From Myceligenerans pegani (GTDB lineage: Bacteria; Actinomycetota; Actinomycetes; Actinomycetales; Cellulomonadaceae): a stretch of 64,000 nt of DNA. Each line of letters opens with the position of its first letter. The first letter of the stretch is position 1. The stretch is taken from the NCBI RefSeq assembly GCF_014892515.1, contig NZ_JADBGR010000097.1, positions 1 to 64,000 of the forward strand. The letters run 5' to 3'. The notes under the pieces are model-generated. The model worked only from the letters and a program-made list of their open reading frames with translations. It had not been told where the DNA came from and ran no database searches. The translations under genes were made by a program, and so were the position numbers. This document shows, piece by piece, positions 18,535 to 27,110 of the stretch.

Positions 18535-18604
18535 GCTGACTCCAGTGGCAGTAAAGATCGTGGCTGCCAAGATACCGCTGATCGACGCGCGGAGATACAC
18601 CGAG

Positions 18605-18632
18605 TCTCAGGTAGTTATGAGATCGCGTCTCA
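18605..18632. promoter_or_regulatory. TCTCA/TGAGA repeats in a divergent intergenic region
   Basis: Between the divergent ligase and glucokinase genes, TCTCA (18605-18609) and TGAGA (18618-18622) form an inverted repeat with an 8-base gap, and a further TCTCA follows at 18628. It may be an operator for a fatty-acid-type regulator. The arms are short, so this is weak. Confidence 0.3.
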
Positions 18633-18787
18633 ACCGTTGGCATCCTGGCCGCGGCCACCACGCGGACAGGGTGCCTCGGGGCCGTGAGGGGCGGATACCC
18701 TGGTGGTCCGCGCCCGTGCGTCGGCCCTCGCGGCCGGGGCCACGGGCGCTCGTCACGAGGATCCCCCGAACAGTGAAGGACGACGTC

Positions 18788-19732
18788 ATGCACGCCATCG
18801 GAGTCGACATCGGCGGCACGAAGATTGCCGTGGGCGTGGTCGACGAGGACGGGCGGATCCTCGCCCAGGTGCGGCGCGAGACGGCGGCCGACGACGTGGC
18901 CGACATCGACCGTGCCATCGCCGACGCCGTGACCGAGCTGACCAAGGAGCACGAGGTCGGCGCGATCGGGCTGGCCGCGGCGGGCTTCGTGAGCCCCGAC
19001 CGCCAGGGCGTGAACTTCGCGCCGAACATCGCCTGGCGCGAGTACCCGCTCGCCGAGAAAGTGGGCGCGCTGATCGACTCCGACCTGCCGATCGTCGTCG
19101 AGAACGACGCCAACGCCGCGGGCTGGGCCGAGTTCCGGTTCGGCGCGGGCCGGGCGGCCACCGACATGATCATGCTGACCGTCGGCACCGGCCTGGGCGG
19201 CGCCGTGATCGTGGGCGGCGAGCTGGTGCGTGGCAAGTGGGGCGCCGCCGCCGAGGTGGGGCACATGCGGGTCGTGCCCGAGGGGCACTACTGCGGCTGC
19301 GGGCACGAGGGCTGCTGGGAGCAGTACGCCTCGGGCTCCGCGCTCGTCCGCGACGCGCAGCACGCCGCCGTGGCCTACCCCGATCGCGCGGCGCGGCTGC
19401 TGGAGCTGGCCGGCGGGTCCCCGGAGGAGATCCGCGGGCCGCAGGTCACCCGGGCGGCGAAGGAGGGTGACGAGCTGGCGATCGAGCTGCTCGCGACGCT
19501 GGGCCGGTGGATCGGCGAGGGTGCGGCGTCCGTGGCCGCGCTGCTCGACCCGGAGATCTTCGTGATCGGCGGCGGCGTCGGTGCGGCCGGTGAACTGCTG
19601 CTCGGCCCTGTGCGGCGCGGCTACGAGGCCCAGCTCTCGGCGCTCGGTCACCGGCCCGTGGCGCAGATCGAACTCGCCCGGCACGGCAACGAGGCGGGCA
19701 TCGTCGGCGCGGCGGACCTGGCGCGGCGCTGA
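18788..19732 (+). CDS. glkA: ROK-family glucokinase
   Basis: A 314-residue sugar kinase of the ROK family, the usual glucokinase of actinomycetes, which makes glucose 6-phosphate. The phosphate-binding loop is GVDIGGTKIAVGVVDEDG at the N-terminus, the catalytic Asp is in VENDANAAGWAEF, and the structural zinc site is seen as GHYCGCGHEGCWEQ. The ATG has GAAGGA 8 bp upstream. A TACCCT hexamer at 18696 may be the -10 box of its promoter and would give a leader of about 80 bases. It is divergent from the acyl-CoA ligase. Confidence 0.93.
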   Translation: MHAIGVDIGGTKIAVGVVDEDGRILAQVRRETAADDVADIDRAIADAVTELTKEHEVGAIGLAAAGFVSPDRQGVNFAPNIAWREYPLAEKVGALIDSDLPIVVENDANAAGWAEFRFGAGRAATDMIMLTVGTGLGGAVIVGGELVRGKWGAAAEVGHMRVVPEGHYCGCGHEGCWEQYASGSALVRDAQHAAVAYPDRAARLLELAGGSPEEIRGPQVTRAAKEGDELAIELLATLGRWIGEGAASVAALLDPEIFVIGGGVGAAGELLLGPVRRGYEAQLSALGHRPVAQIELARHGNEAGIVGAADLARR

Positions 19733-19735
19733 ACT

Positions 19736-19764
19736 CGCCCGCGCTGTGCGAGGAGGCGCGGGCG
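19736..19764 (+). terminator. Hairpin after glucokinase
   Basis: CGCCCGCGC (19736-19744) pairs with GCGCGGGCG (19756-19764) around an 11-base loop, starting 4 bp after the glkA stop. It may also serve the convergent gene that ends at 19804. Confidence 0.6.
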
Positions 19765-19803
19765 GTCCGGCTCGGCGCCGGTTGAGGTCCGGCCCGGTCC
19801 GGG

Positions 19804-20538
19804 TCAGACGACGGCGCCCGGGTCGTCGTCCTCCGGGTCCCGGCGGTGCGGCATCCGCCACAGCAGCACACCGAGGCCGGCGACGAACAGCCCGAGCGCA
19901 ACCTGTCCCACCAGGGGCGGGATGCTGAGCGCCGGAACGGCGGCCACGGCGATGACGCTCAGCAGCGCGAGCACCGGGATGCCCGCCACGGCGATCCACG
20001 CCATCGTGAGCAGCGGATCCTTGTCGCTCAGCAGCGGCTCGGGCTCGGGCGGGGTGAAGTGGGTCTCGGCCTCCTCCAGCGCCTCCACCTCGGGTGTCGC
20101 GGGCCAGTCGCGCGGGCCGGACGGGCGCCAGGTGCCCGGGGGCAACGACCGCCCGTCGGGGAGCTCGCCCTGCGCGCCGAACGGCCGGTCGTCGTCCGGC
20201 GGCCGGGGGACGGCCGCCGAGTCGTCACCACCGGTGGGGCCGGGCGTGCCGCGCACGTCGTCCCCGTCGCGCAGGCCGTCGGCACGACGAAGCCCCACGG
20301 CCGGGTCGGAACCGTCCGGCTGCGGCGGACGCACGGGCGGTCCCGCCGCGCCCGCGCCGAGGTCGCCGAGCGAGGCCACGAGGTCGGCGAAGCGCGCGTC
20401 GACGGTCTCGTCGGGCAGCTCGTCGGGGTCCGGCGCGTGGTCGTTGGTTTCCCCGCCGGCGTCTTCGCTACGGTCTGCGGGAGGTGTCGGCTCGTCGGGC
20501 AGGTCGTCGTCGCGGTCGTCCGTGTTCGAAGCGGCCAT
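19804..20538 (-). CDS. Hypothetical membrane protein with a disordered acidic N-terminus
   Basis: A 244-residue protein of unknown function. Residues 1-155 are Asp/Pro-rich and probably disordered. Two membrane helices follow, DPLLTMAWIAVAGIPVLALLS with its continuation and LVGQVALGLFVAGLGVLLW, and a short basic-acidic tail. Similar small proteins sit between glucokinase and the acyltransferase in related actinomycetes. The start at ATG 20538 is supported by a TAGAGT -10 box seven bases upstream, which indicates a leaderless message. Confidence 0.75.
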   Translation of the reverse strand: MAASNTDDRDDDLPDEPTPPADRSEDAGGETNDHAPDPDELPDETVDARFADLVASLGDLGAGAAGPPVRPPQPDGSDPAVGLRRADGLRDGDDVRGTPGPTGGDDSAAVPRPPDDDRPFGAQGELPDGRSLPPGTWRPSGPRDWPATPEVEALEEAETHFTPPEPEPLLSDKDPLLTMAWIAVAGIPVLALLSVIAVAAVPALSIPPLVGQVALGLFVAGLGVLLWRMPHRRDPEDDDPGAVV

Positions 20539-20545
20539 GGGGCAC

Positions 20546-20551
20546 ACTCTA
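20546..20551 (-). promoter_or_regulatory. Leaderless -10 box TAGAGT
   Basis: TAGAGT, seven bases, then the ATG at 20538 on the minus strand. Confidence 0.55.
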
Positions 20552-20605
20552 ATTTGGATGTCGGGCCGGAACGGACTCCGCCACGACGCCGTGCGAGGAG
20601 GACTC

Positions 20606-21340
20606 TTGTTCTACTGGGTGATGAAGCACGTCCTGGTCGGCCCGCTGCTGCGGTTGGCATACCGTCCGTGGGTCGAGGGCAGGAAGAACGTGCCTCGCCG
20701 GGGCGCGGCGATCCTGGCCGGCAACCACCTGGCCGTGATCGACTCGTTCATCCTCCCGCTGATGCTGCCGCGACAGGTCAAGTTCCTCGGCAAGTCGGAC
20801 TACTTCACGGGCCGTGGCGTCAAGGGCAGGATCACCGCCTGGTTCATGACGGGGATCGGCACGATCCCGATCGACCGCTCCGGAGGAGCCGCGAGCGAGG
20901 CCGCGATCCGCACCGGGCTCCGCGTCCTGGCCGAGGGCGACCTGCTCGGGATCTACCCGGAGGGCACGCGCAGTCCCGACGGGCGGCTGTACAAGGCGAA
21001 GACCGGGGTGGCGCGGATGGCGCTGGAGTCCGGCGTGCCCGTGATCCCGGTCGTGATGGTGGGCACCGACGAGGCCCAGCCCGTGGGGCGCGCCGTGCCG
21101 AAGTTCATGCCGCTCGGCGCGCGCATCGGCGAGCCGCTCGACTTCTCCCACCTGTCCCACAAGGCTACGGACCACGCGACGCTGCGCCGGGTGGCGGACG
21201 AGATCATGGAGGCGATCCTCGCGCTGTCCGACCAGGAGTACGTCGACGTGTACGCGGCGACGGAGAAGGCGAGCACGGCGGCCGGCCGGGCGCCGACGCC
21301 GGCGACGCGGTACCTGCCGACGCGGCGCCCGCCGCGGTGA
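20606..21340 (+). CDS. 1-acyl-sn-glycerol-3-phosphate acyltransferase (PlsC-like)
   Basis: A 244-residue membrane-associated acyltransferase that adds an acyl chain to lysophosphatidic acid or a related acceptor. The catalytic NHLAVIDSF block (H-X4-D) is near residue 40 and the glycerol-phosphate-binding block YPEGTRSPDG near residue 118. The start is a TTG at 20606: GAGGAG lies 5 bp upstream and the family begins exactly there (FYWVMKHVL). The longer upstream frame is antisense to the previous gene and not homologous. The gene is followed by glycolytic and aromatic pathway genes with no obvious shared promoter. Confidence 0.92.
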   Translation: MFYWVMKHVLVGPLLRLAYRPWVEGRKNVPRRGAAILAGNHLAVIDSFILPLMLPRQVKFLGKSDYFTGRGVKGRITAWFMTGIGTIPIDRSGGAASEAAIRTGLRVLAEGDLLGIYPEGTRSPDGRLYKAKTGVARMALESGVPVIPVVMVGTDEAQPVGRAVPKFMPLGARIGEPLDFSHLSHKATDHATLRRVADEIMEAILALSDQEYVDVYAATEKASTAAGRAPTPATRYLPTRRPPR

Positions 21341-21481
21341 CCACCGGCGGCGTTGATCGACCTGTGGACAAGGGCAGGGCTCGCACCGGGGTGCGTCAGT
21401 AGGATGGCGAGGACAGGGCAGGCGCCGCCGGGCAGGCGCGCCGGCCCGCCGGAACTCCCCAACCCGAGAGGTGCATCTGCG

Positions 21482-22705
21482 ATGGCTGTTCGTCGCGTGG
21501 CTCTGCTGACCGCCGGGGGCTTCGCCCCCTGCCTGTCGTCCGCGGTCGGTGGACTGATCGAGCGCTACACCGAGCTCGACCCCACGATCGAGATCATCGC
21601 CTACCAGCACGGCTACCACGGCCTGCTGACGGGTACCAAGGTCGTCGTCGACGACGAGGCCCGGAAGAAGGCGGGCGTGCTGCACCGCTTCGGCGGGTCG
21701 CCGATCGGCAACTCGCGCGTGAAGCTGACGAACGTCGAGGACTGCGTGAAGCGCGGGCTGGTGCAGGAGGGGCAGAACCCGCTGCACGTCGCCGCCGAGC
21801 GGCTGAAGGCGGACGGTGTGGACGTGCTGCACACCATCGGCGGCGACGACACGAACACGACGGCCGCTGACCTGGCCGCGTACCTGCACGAGAACGGCTA
21901 CGACCTGACGGTGGTGGGCCTGCCCAAGACCATCGACAACGACGTGGTGCCGATCCGGCAGTCCCTGGGCGCGTGGACCGCCGCCGAGGAGGGCGCGAGG
22001 TTCGCGGCGAACATCATCGGCGAGAACCGCGTGGGCCCGCGCATGCTCATCATCCACGAGGTCATGGGCCGGCACTGCGGCTGGCTCACGGCCGCCACGG
22101 CGGCGGAGTACCGCAAGTGGCTCGACGCCCAGGAGTGGGTGCCGAGCCTCGGGCTGAGCCGCGAGCGCTGGGACGTCCACGCCGTGTTCCTGCCGGAGCT
22201 GGAGATCGACATCGACGCCGAGGCCGAGCGCCTGCGCACTATCATGGACGAGCAGGGCAACGTCAACATCTTCCTGTCGGAGGGCGCGGGCCTGAACGAG
22301 ATCGTCGCGCAGCTCGAGGCCGCCGGCGAGGAGGTGCAACGCGACCCGTTCGGGCACGTGAAGCTCGACTTCGTGAACCCGGGCCAGTGGTTCGCCAAGC
22401 AGTTCGCCGAGAAGCTGGGCGCCGAGAAGGTGCTGGTGCAGAAGTCGGGCTACTACTCGCGCGCCGCGGCCGCGAACGCCGAGGACCTGCGTCTGATCAA
22501 GTCGATGACCGACCTGGCCGTCGAGTGCGCCCTGCGCTCCGAGTCGGGCGTGATCGGGCACGACGAGACCGACGGTGACCGGCTCAAGGCCATCCCGTTC
22601 CCGCGGATCCAGGGCGGCAAGGCGTTCGACACGTCGGCGCCGTGGTTCGGCGAGATGCTCGCCGAACTCGGCCAGCCGCTGGTGCCCGCCGCGGCGGCGC
22701 ACTGA
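21482..22705 (+). CDS. pfp: Pyrophosphate-dependent 6-phosphofructokinase
   Basis: A 407-residue phosphofructokinase that interconverts fructose 6-phosphate and fructose 1,6-bisphosphate. The residues that set phosphoryl donor choice are those of the PPi-dependent type: GGDD with Asp123 in place of the Gly of ATP enzymes, and PKTIDND with Lys149. The substrate motif MGRHCGWLTA is intact. The ATG follows CCGAGAGGTGCATCTGCG. A TAGGAT hexamer at 21400 could be the -10 box. Using PPi makes the step reversible, so the enzyme may act in glycolysis and gluconeogenesis. Confidence 0.94.
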   Translation: MAVRRVALLTAGGFAPCLSSAVGGLIERYTELDPTIEIIAYQHGYHGLLTGTKVVVDDEARKKAGVLHRFGGSPIGNSRVKLTNVEDCVKRGLVQEGQNPLHVAAERLKADGVDVLHTIGGDDTNTTAADLAAYLHENGYDLTVVGLPKTIDNDVVPIRQSLGAWTAAEEGARFAANIIGENRVGPRMLIIHEVMGRHCGWLTAATAAEYRKWLDAQEWVPSLGLSRERWDVHAVFLPELEIDIDAEAERLRTIMDEQGNVNIFLSEGAGLNEIVAQLEAAGEEVQRDPFGHVKLDFVNPGQWFAKQFAEKLGAEKVLVQKSGYYSRAAAANAEDLRLIKSMTDLAVECALRSESGVIGHDETDGDRLKAIPFPRIQGGKAFDTSAPWFGEMLAELGQPLVPAAAAH

Positions 22706-22733
22706 CCACCGCCGGCCCGGATTCAGGAGCGGT

Positions 22734-24083
22734 ATGAGCACCGTCGCCGACGACGCCCTGGCCGCAGGGCTCGATCACTTCCGCACGCTCGAGGCGCGCC
22801 AGCAGCCCGTCTGGCCCGATCCGGAAGCGCTGGCGGCGGTGACGACGCGCCTGGAGCACGCCGCGCCGCTGGCGGCTCCGGGCGACGCCGACACGCTGCG
22901 GGAACGCCTCGCCGCCGCCGGCCGGGGCGAGGCGTTCCTGCTCCAGGGCGGGGACTGCGCCGAGTCGTTCGCGGACGCGCACGCGGACCGGATCCGCAAC
23001 AAGGTGCGGACCATCCTGCAGATGGCCGTGATCCTCACGCACTCCGCGTCGACCCCCGTGGTGAAGATGGGGCGGATGGCGGGGCAGTACGCCAAGCCCC
23101 GGTCGAGCGACGAGGAGACGCGCGACGGCATCACGCTGCCCGCCTACCGCGGGGACATGGTCAACGGGCACGCGTTCACCAAGGAGTCCCGGGTCCCGGA
23201 CCCGGAGCGACTGGAGCAGGCGTACCGGATCTCGTCGGCGACGGCGAACGTGGTCCGCGCGTTCACCACGGGCGGCTTCGCCGATCTGCGCCAGGTGCAC
23301 GAGTGGAACCGCGGCTTCATGTCGAACCCGGCCTACGCGCGCTACGAGCGGACGGCGGACGAGATCGACCGCGCGATCCGGTTCATGGACGCGTGCGGCG
23401 CGGACTTCGACGCGCTGCGCTCGGTCGAGTTCTTCCTCAGCCACGAGGCGCTCGTCCTGGACTACGAGCGGGCCCTGACCCGCCACGACCAGCGCACCGG
23501 CCGTGCGTACGACACGAGCGCGCACTTCCTGTGGATCGGGGAGCGCACGCGGCAGCTCCACGGCGCGCACGTGGACTTCCTGTCGCGGGTGGCGAACCCG
23601 ATCGGGGTGAAACTCGGTCCCACGACGACGCCGAAGGACGCGCTCGCGCTGGCCGAGCGGCTGAATCCCGACGACGAGCCCGGGCGGCTCACGTTCATCA
23701 CGCGGATGGGCGCCGCCAGGATCCGCGACGTGCTGCCGGCGCTGGTCGAGGCGGTCACCTGGGCGGGTGTGAAGGTCACCTGGGTGACGGACCCGATGCA
23801 CGGGAACACGATCACGTCGGACTCGGGGTACAAGACGCGCCGGCTGTCCGACGTGCTCGACGAGGTCGCGGGGTTCTTCGAGGTGCACCAGGCGCTGGGC
23901 ACGGTTCCCGGCGGGCTGCACGTGGAGCTCACGGGGGACGACGTCACCGAGGTGCTCGGCGGTGCGGAGAAGATCTCGGACGCGGGCCTGGCGCTGCGTT
24001 ACGAGACGCTCGTGGACCCGCGGCTCAACCACCAGCAGTCCCTGGAACTCGCGTTCCAGGTGGCGGAGATGATCAGGCAGTAG
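22734..24083 (+). CDS. aroG: 3-deoxy-7-phosphoheptulonate synthase, class II
   Basis: A 449-residue plant-type (class II) DAHP synthase, the first enzyme of the shikimate pathway, joining PEP and erythrose 4-phosphate. Metal and substrate residues are within LLQGGDCAESF, MGRMAGQYAKPRS and WVTDPMHGNT; the length matches the mycobacterial AroG group. The ATG has CAGGAG 5 bp upstream and lies 28 bp after pfp, so the genes may be co-transcribed. The order aroG-lgt-pknL-Rv2175c-idsA resembles the mycobacterial Rv2178c-Rv2173 neighbourhood. Confidence 0.95.
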   Translation: MSTVADDALAAGLDHFRTLEARQQPVWPDPEALAAVTTRLEHAAPLAAPGDADTLRERLAAAGRGEAFLLQGGDCAESFADAHADRIRNKVRTILQMAVILTHSASTPVVKMGRMAGQYAKPRSSDEETRDGITLPAYRGDMVNGHAFTKESRVPDPERLEQAYRISSATANVVRAFTTGGFADLRQVHEWNRGFMSNPAYARYERTADEIDRAIRFMDACGADFDALRSVEFFLSHEALVLDYERALTRHDQRTGRAYDTSAHFLWIGERTRQLHGAHVDFLSRVANPIGVKLGPTTTPKDALALAERLNPDDEPGRLTFITRMGAARIRDVLPALVEAVTWAGVKVTWVTDPMHGNTITSDSGYKTRRLSDVLDEVAGFFEVHQALGTVPGGLHVELTGDDVTEVLGGAEKISDAGLALRYETLVDPRLNHQQSLELAFQVAEMIRQ

Positions 24084-24166
24084 TCTGCGCCACGGCGTCG
24101 CGGGTATCGTCCGCATCGCAGGTGCCAGCACCCGCACGCCAGCTTCGACGAGAGAGGCAGTGATCC

Positions 24167-25216
24167 GTGCACTACGCGATCCCCAGCCCGCCCCTGGAGT
24201 GGAACGCCATCCCCCTGGGCCCGCTGACGATCCACGTCTACGCCCTGTGGTTGCTCGCGGGGATCGCCGCCGCGGCATACCTCACGCAGCGGCGCCTGAC
24301 CCGGCGGGGCGCGCCGTCCGATGTCGTGCTCGACATCGTGCTCTGGGCGGTGCCGCTCGGCATCGTCGGCGCGCGCATCTACCACGTGCTCACGCACACG
24401 CAGGACTACTTCTACGCGGGCGCCGACCCCTGGGACGTCGTGCGCATCTGGGACGGCGGCAACGCCATCTTCGGGTCGCTGATCGGCGGGGCAGTCGGCG
24501 CGTGGATCGCCTGCCGCCGGGCGGGCATCCGGTTCTGGTCGTTCGCGGACGCGCTCGCGCCCGCGATGCTGGTGGCGCAGGCGATCGGGCGCGGCGGCAA
24601 CTGGTGGAACCACGAGCTGTTCGGCAACCCGACCACGCTCCCGTGGGGCCTGGAGATCGACCCGGCCGCGGCCATGTTCCCCGCCGGCGCGGCGGCGGGC
24701 ACGCTGTTCCACCCGCTGTTCCTGTACGAGGCGCTGTGGAACCTGGTCGGAGCCGGGCTGCTGCTGGCGCTGGACCGGCGCTACCACCTGCGCTGGGGGC
24801 GCCTCTTCGCGCTGTACATGGTCTGGTACGGGGTGGGGCGGGCGTGGCTGGAACTGCTGCGCATCGACCCGACGAGCGACACCTATCTGGGACTGCCCGC
24901 GAACTCGGCCGTGTCCATCGTGGTGGCGCTGCTCGGCATCGTGCTGTTCGTGCTCCGGGGGCGGCAGCACCCGGAGCGGGAGGAGTCGGTGTTCGTGCCG
25001 GGGCGTGAGCCGAGCGGGAACGACGAGCCCGCCGACGCGACGACCGGCGGCGCGGAGCGTGACGGCGCGACGACCGGCGGCGCGGAGACCGGTGACGCCG
25101 AGGCGGGCGGCGCGACGTCCGACCGCGCTGAGGCCCAGGCCTCCGGGTCGGATGCCGCTGGGTCCGCGGACGCCGGGTCCGAGGATGCCGACGCGCAGGC
25201 GAGATCGCGCGAGTAG
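24167..25216 (+). CDS. lgt: Prolipoprotein diacylglyceryl transferase
   Basis: A 349-residue membrane enzyme that transfers diacylglycerol from phosphatidylglycerol to the lipobox cysteine of prolipoproteins. Seven helices are predicted. Key motifs are GARIYHVLTH (catalytic His of the HGGL-like loop region), the essential Arg in IGRGGNWWNHELFG, and HPLFLYEALWNL. After residue 275 the protein has a low-complexity acidic Ala/Gly/Asp tail of about 70 residues, longer than usual. The GTG at 24167 has AGAGAGG upstream. Several lipoproteins in this window (10074, 28427, 35981, 56335) are its likely substrates. Confidence 0.95.
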   Translation: MHYAIPSPPLEWNAIPLGPLTIHVYALWLLAGIAAAAYLTQRRLTRRGAPSDVVLDIVLWAVPLGIVGARIYHVLTHTQDYFYAGADPWDVVRIWDGGNAIFGSLIGGAVGAWIACRRAGIRFWSFADALAPAMLVAQAIGRGGNWWNHELFGNPTTLPWGLEIDPAAAMFPAGAAAGTLFHPLFLYEALWNLVGAGLLLALDRRYHLRWGRLFALYMVWYGVGRAWLELLRIDPTSDTYLGLPANSAVSIVVALLGIVLFVLRGRQHPEREESVFVPGREPSGNDEPADATTGGAERDGATTGGAETGDAEAGGATSDRAEAQASGSDAAGSADAGSEDADAQARSRE

Positions 25217-25254
25217 GCGGCGTCGGCGCGCACGATCCCTCAGCCGCGCGACCT

Positions 25255-26514
25255 CTACGTGGTTCGTGCGCGGGTGAACGGTGAAGCCGGAACGTTCGTG
25301 CTCGCGCCGTCCGCCCGCGCGGCGTCGGCGGACGCGGTGGGCGACGGGCTCTGTCCTTGCCGCACCCAGTCGAACTTGCCGCCGTCGTCCACCCAGGCGA
25401 TCCCGATCAGGAGCAGCAGGAGCAGGATCGCGACGGTGATCAGCGGGCCGACGCGCTCCCGGCGGCGTGGCCTGGTGATCGGGACGGCGCCGGCGTGCTG
25501 CGCACCGCTCGCCCGGCGCGGCCCGAGGGCGGGCAGCACCGTCTGGGGGATGCCCGTCGTCGCCTCCACCCGGGCCGGGACGGTGGGTTCGGTCGGCGTG
25601 GGGCGTGACGGCGCGTCCGGTGTGCCCAGGTCTCCCGGCGTGGCGTCGAGCACCTCCGCGGGCAGCGCCTTCCAGACGGCACGGAGCAGTCGTAGGGCCG
25701 CCCGGCCGTCGGCCGGGCGGCCGGCGGGGTTGCGCGCCGCGAGCGTGCGCACGAGACGCTCGACAGCCTCGCCGAGCCCTTCGACGACGGTGGACGGCGC
25801 CGGGATGTCGTTGTTCACGTGCGCGTACGCGACCTGGATCGGGGTGTCCCCGGCGAACGGCTGCTTGCCGGTGAGCATCTCGAAGGCCATGATCCCCACC
25901 GCGTACACGTCGGCCCGGACGTCGCACCGCCCGGTAGAGATGACCTCCGGGGCCATGTAGGCGACGGTGCCGAACACGGTGCCCGTGGTCGTCTGCGTCA
26001 TCTCGGTGACGGCACGCGCCAGACCGAAGTCGGCGACCTTGGCGCTCTTCCCGTCCTCGCTCAGCAGGACGTTCTCCGGCTTGATGTCGCGGTGCACGAC
26101 GCCGTGGTCGTGCGCGGCCGTCAGCGCGGAGAGCACCTGGTCGAGGAGCGCGAACGTACGCCGCACGGTGAGCGTCCCCTCGCGGACGAGGTGGCGCAGG
26201 TTCGTGCCCGGCACGTACTCCATGGTCAGGTAGCTGAGATCGCCGTCGCGCCCCTGGTCGTACATCGCCACGACGCCCGGGTGCGAGAGACCGGCGGCGG
26301 CGCGGGCCTCACGCTGGAAGCGGGCGACGAAGTCGGCGGCCTGGTCGCCCTTGGCGAGGTGCGGATGCATCACCTTGAGGGCGAGCTCGCGGTCCAGGAG
26401 GGTGTCGTGGGCGCGGTACACGGTAGCCATCCCTCCGCTCGCGACGCGCGCGGTGACCTGGTACCGGTCGTCGACCGTCCGCCCGACCAGGGGGTCTTGT
26501 GTCACGGGAGCCAC
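25255..26514 (-). CDS. pknL: Membrane Ser/Thr protein kinase, PknL type
   Basis: A 419-residue eukaryotic-type kinase. The P-loop is RVASGGMATVYRAHD, the ATP Lys is Lys47 (LALKVMHP), the catalytic loop is VVHRDIKPENVLL, the metal loop is VADFGLARA and the activation segment ends in YMAPEV. A Pro-rich juxtamembrane linker follows, then one helix (ITVAILLLLLLIGIAWV) and a short extracellular tail of about 45 residues without PASTA repeats. It is divergent from an Rv2175c-like DNA-binding protein, which in mycobacteria is a PknL substrate. The start is GTG 26514, eight bases after a TACACT -10 box; GTG 26505 is nearly as good. Confidence 0.92.
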   Translation of the reverse strand: MAPVTQDPLVGRTVDDRYQVTARVASGGMATVYRAHDTLLDRELALKVMHPHLAKGDQAADFVARFQREARAAAGLSHPGVVAMYDQGRDGDLSYLTMEYVPGTNLRHLVREGTLTVRRTFALLDQVLSALTAAHDHGVVHRDIKPENVLLSEDGKSAKVADFGLARAVTEMTQTTTGTVFGTVAYMAPEVISTGRCDVRADVYAVGIMAFEMLTGKQPFAGDTPIQVAYAHVNNDIPAPSTVVEGLGEAVERLVRTLAARNPAGRPADGRAALRLLRAVWKALPAEVLDATPGDLGTPDAPSRPTPTEPTVPARVEATTGIPQTVLPALGPRRASGAQHAGAVPITRPRRRERVGPLITVAILLLLLLIGIAWVDDGGKFDWVRQGQSPSPTASADAARADGASTNVPASPFTRARTT

Positions 26515-26522
26515 GGGCCGAC

Positions 26523-26528
26523 AGTGTA
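26523..26528 (-). promoter_or_regulatory. Leaderless -10 box TACACT of pknL
   Basis: TACACT is followed after eight bases by the GTG at 26514 on the minus strand; no Shine-Dalgarno sequence is present. Confidence 0.5.
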
Positions 26529-26620
26529 CGGGTGCAGGGTGACGTGCGGGTATGGAATGTTCTGTCCGTGGACCGCGCGACGACGCCGCGGCTGGACTCC
26601 ACGACGGCGGCACCGCCGGA

Positions 26621-26626
26621 TAGGAT
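26621..26626 (+). promoter_or_regulatory. Leaderless -10 box TAGGAT
   Basis: TAGGAT, six bases, then the GTG at 26633. This is the divergent partner of the pknL promoter, about 100 bp away. Confidence 0.6.
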
Positions 26627-26632
26627 CGGCCG

Positions 26633-27004
26633 GTGAGCACCACGACGCCTGACGGCCCGGATCTGGACGCCCTCGTCGACGAGTGGCTGACGTTGCCCGA
26701 TCTCGCCGATGCCCTCGGCATCGACTTCGGACGGGCTCGCCGGCTCGTGCGGGACCGGCACGTGATCGCCGTCAAGCACGGTGACCGTTCCGTGTGGCAG
26801 GTGCCCGCCGGCTTCCTGCAGGACGGCGAGGTCATCGCCACCCTGCGCGGCACGATCGTGCTGCTCACCGACGCCGGGTTCAAGGACCCCGAGATCATCG
26901 AATGGCTCCACGAGCACGAGGACTCGCTCGGCATGACCCCGCTCGAGGCGCTGCGCCGGGGCCAGCGCGCCCAGGTACGCCGGGTGGCGCAGGCGCTCTA
27001 CTGA
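26633..27004 (+). CDS. Rv2175c-type winged-helix DNA-binding protein
   Basis: A 123-residue protein of the Rv2175c family. The N-terminal helix-turn-helix reads WLTLPDLADALGIDFGRARRLV and is followed by a beta-strand wing (HVIAVKHGDRSVWQVP) and a C-terminal helical domain (DPEIIEWLHEHED, MTPLEALRRG). In Mycobacterium tuberculosis the homologue is phosphorylated by PknL, which reduces DNA binding. Here it is divergent from the pknL gene, so the kinase-substrate pair is kept. The N-terminal MSTTTPDG stretch offers several Thr residues as possible phosphorylation sites. The start is fixed by the leaderless -10 box. Confidence 0.9.
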   Translation: MSTTTPDGPDLDALVDEWLTLPDLADALGIDFGRARRLVRDRHVIAVKHGDRSVWQVPAGFLQDGEVIATLRGTIVLLTDAGFKDPEIIEWLHEHEDSLGMTPLEALRRGQRAQVRRVAQALY

Positions 27005-27089
27005 CAGGCGCCACCGACAGTCAGGCGCCACCGACAGTCAGGCGCCACCGACAGTCAGGCGCCACCGACAGTCAGGCGCCACCGACAGT
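27005..27089. repeat. Five perfect 17-bp tandem repeats
   Basis: Five identical head-to-tail copies of CAGGCGCCACCGACAGT fill the space directly after the Rv2175c-like stop codon; a decayed copy continues at 27090. The stop codon of that gene touches the first unit. The idsA gene ends 21 bp further on, from the other strand. Each unit contains the palindrome GGCGCC. Confidence 0.9.
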
Positions 27090-27110
27090 CAGGCCTCGCG
27101 GTACTGCCGG

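Noticed and set aside
27005-27089. 17-bp tandem repeats as a CRISPR array
   Set aside because: Units are contiguous with no spacers and no cas genes are near.
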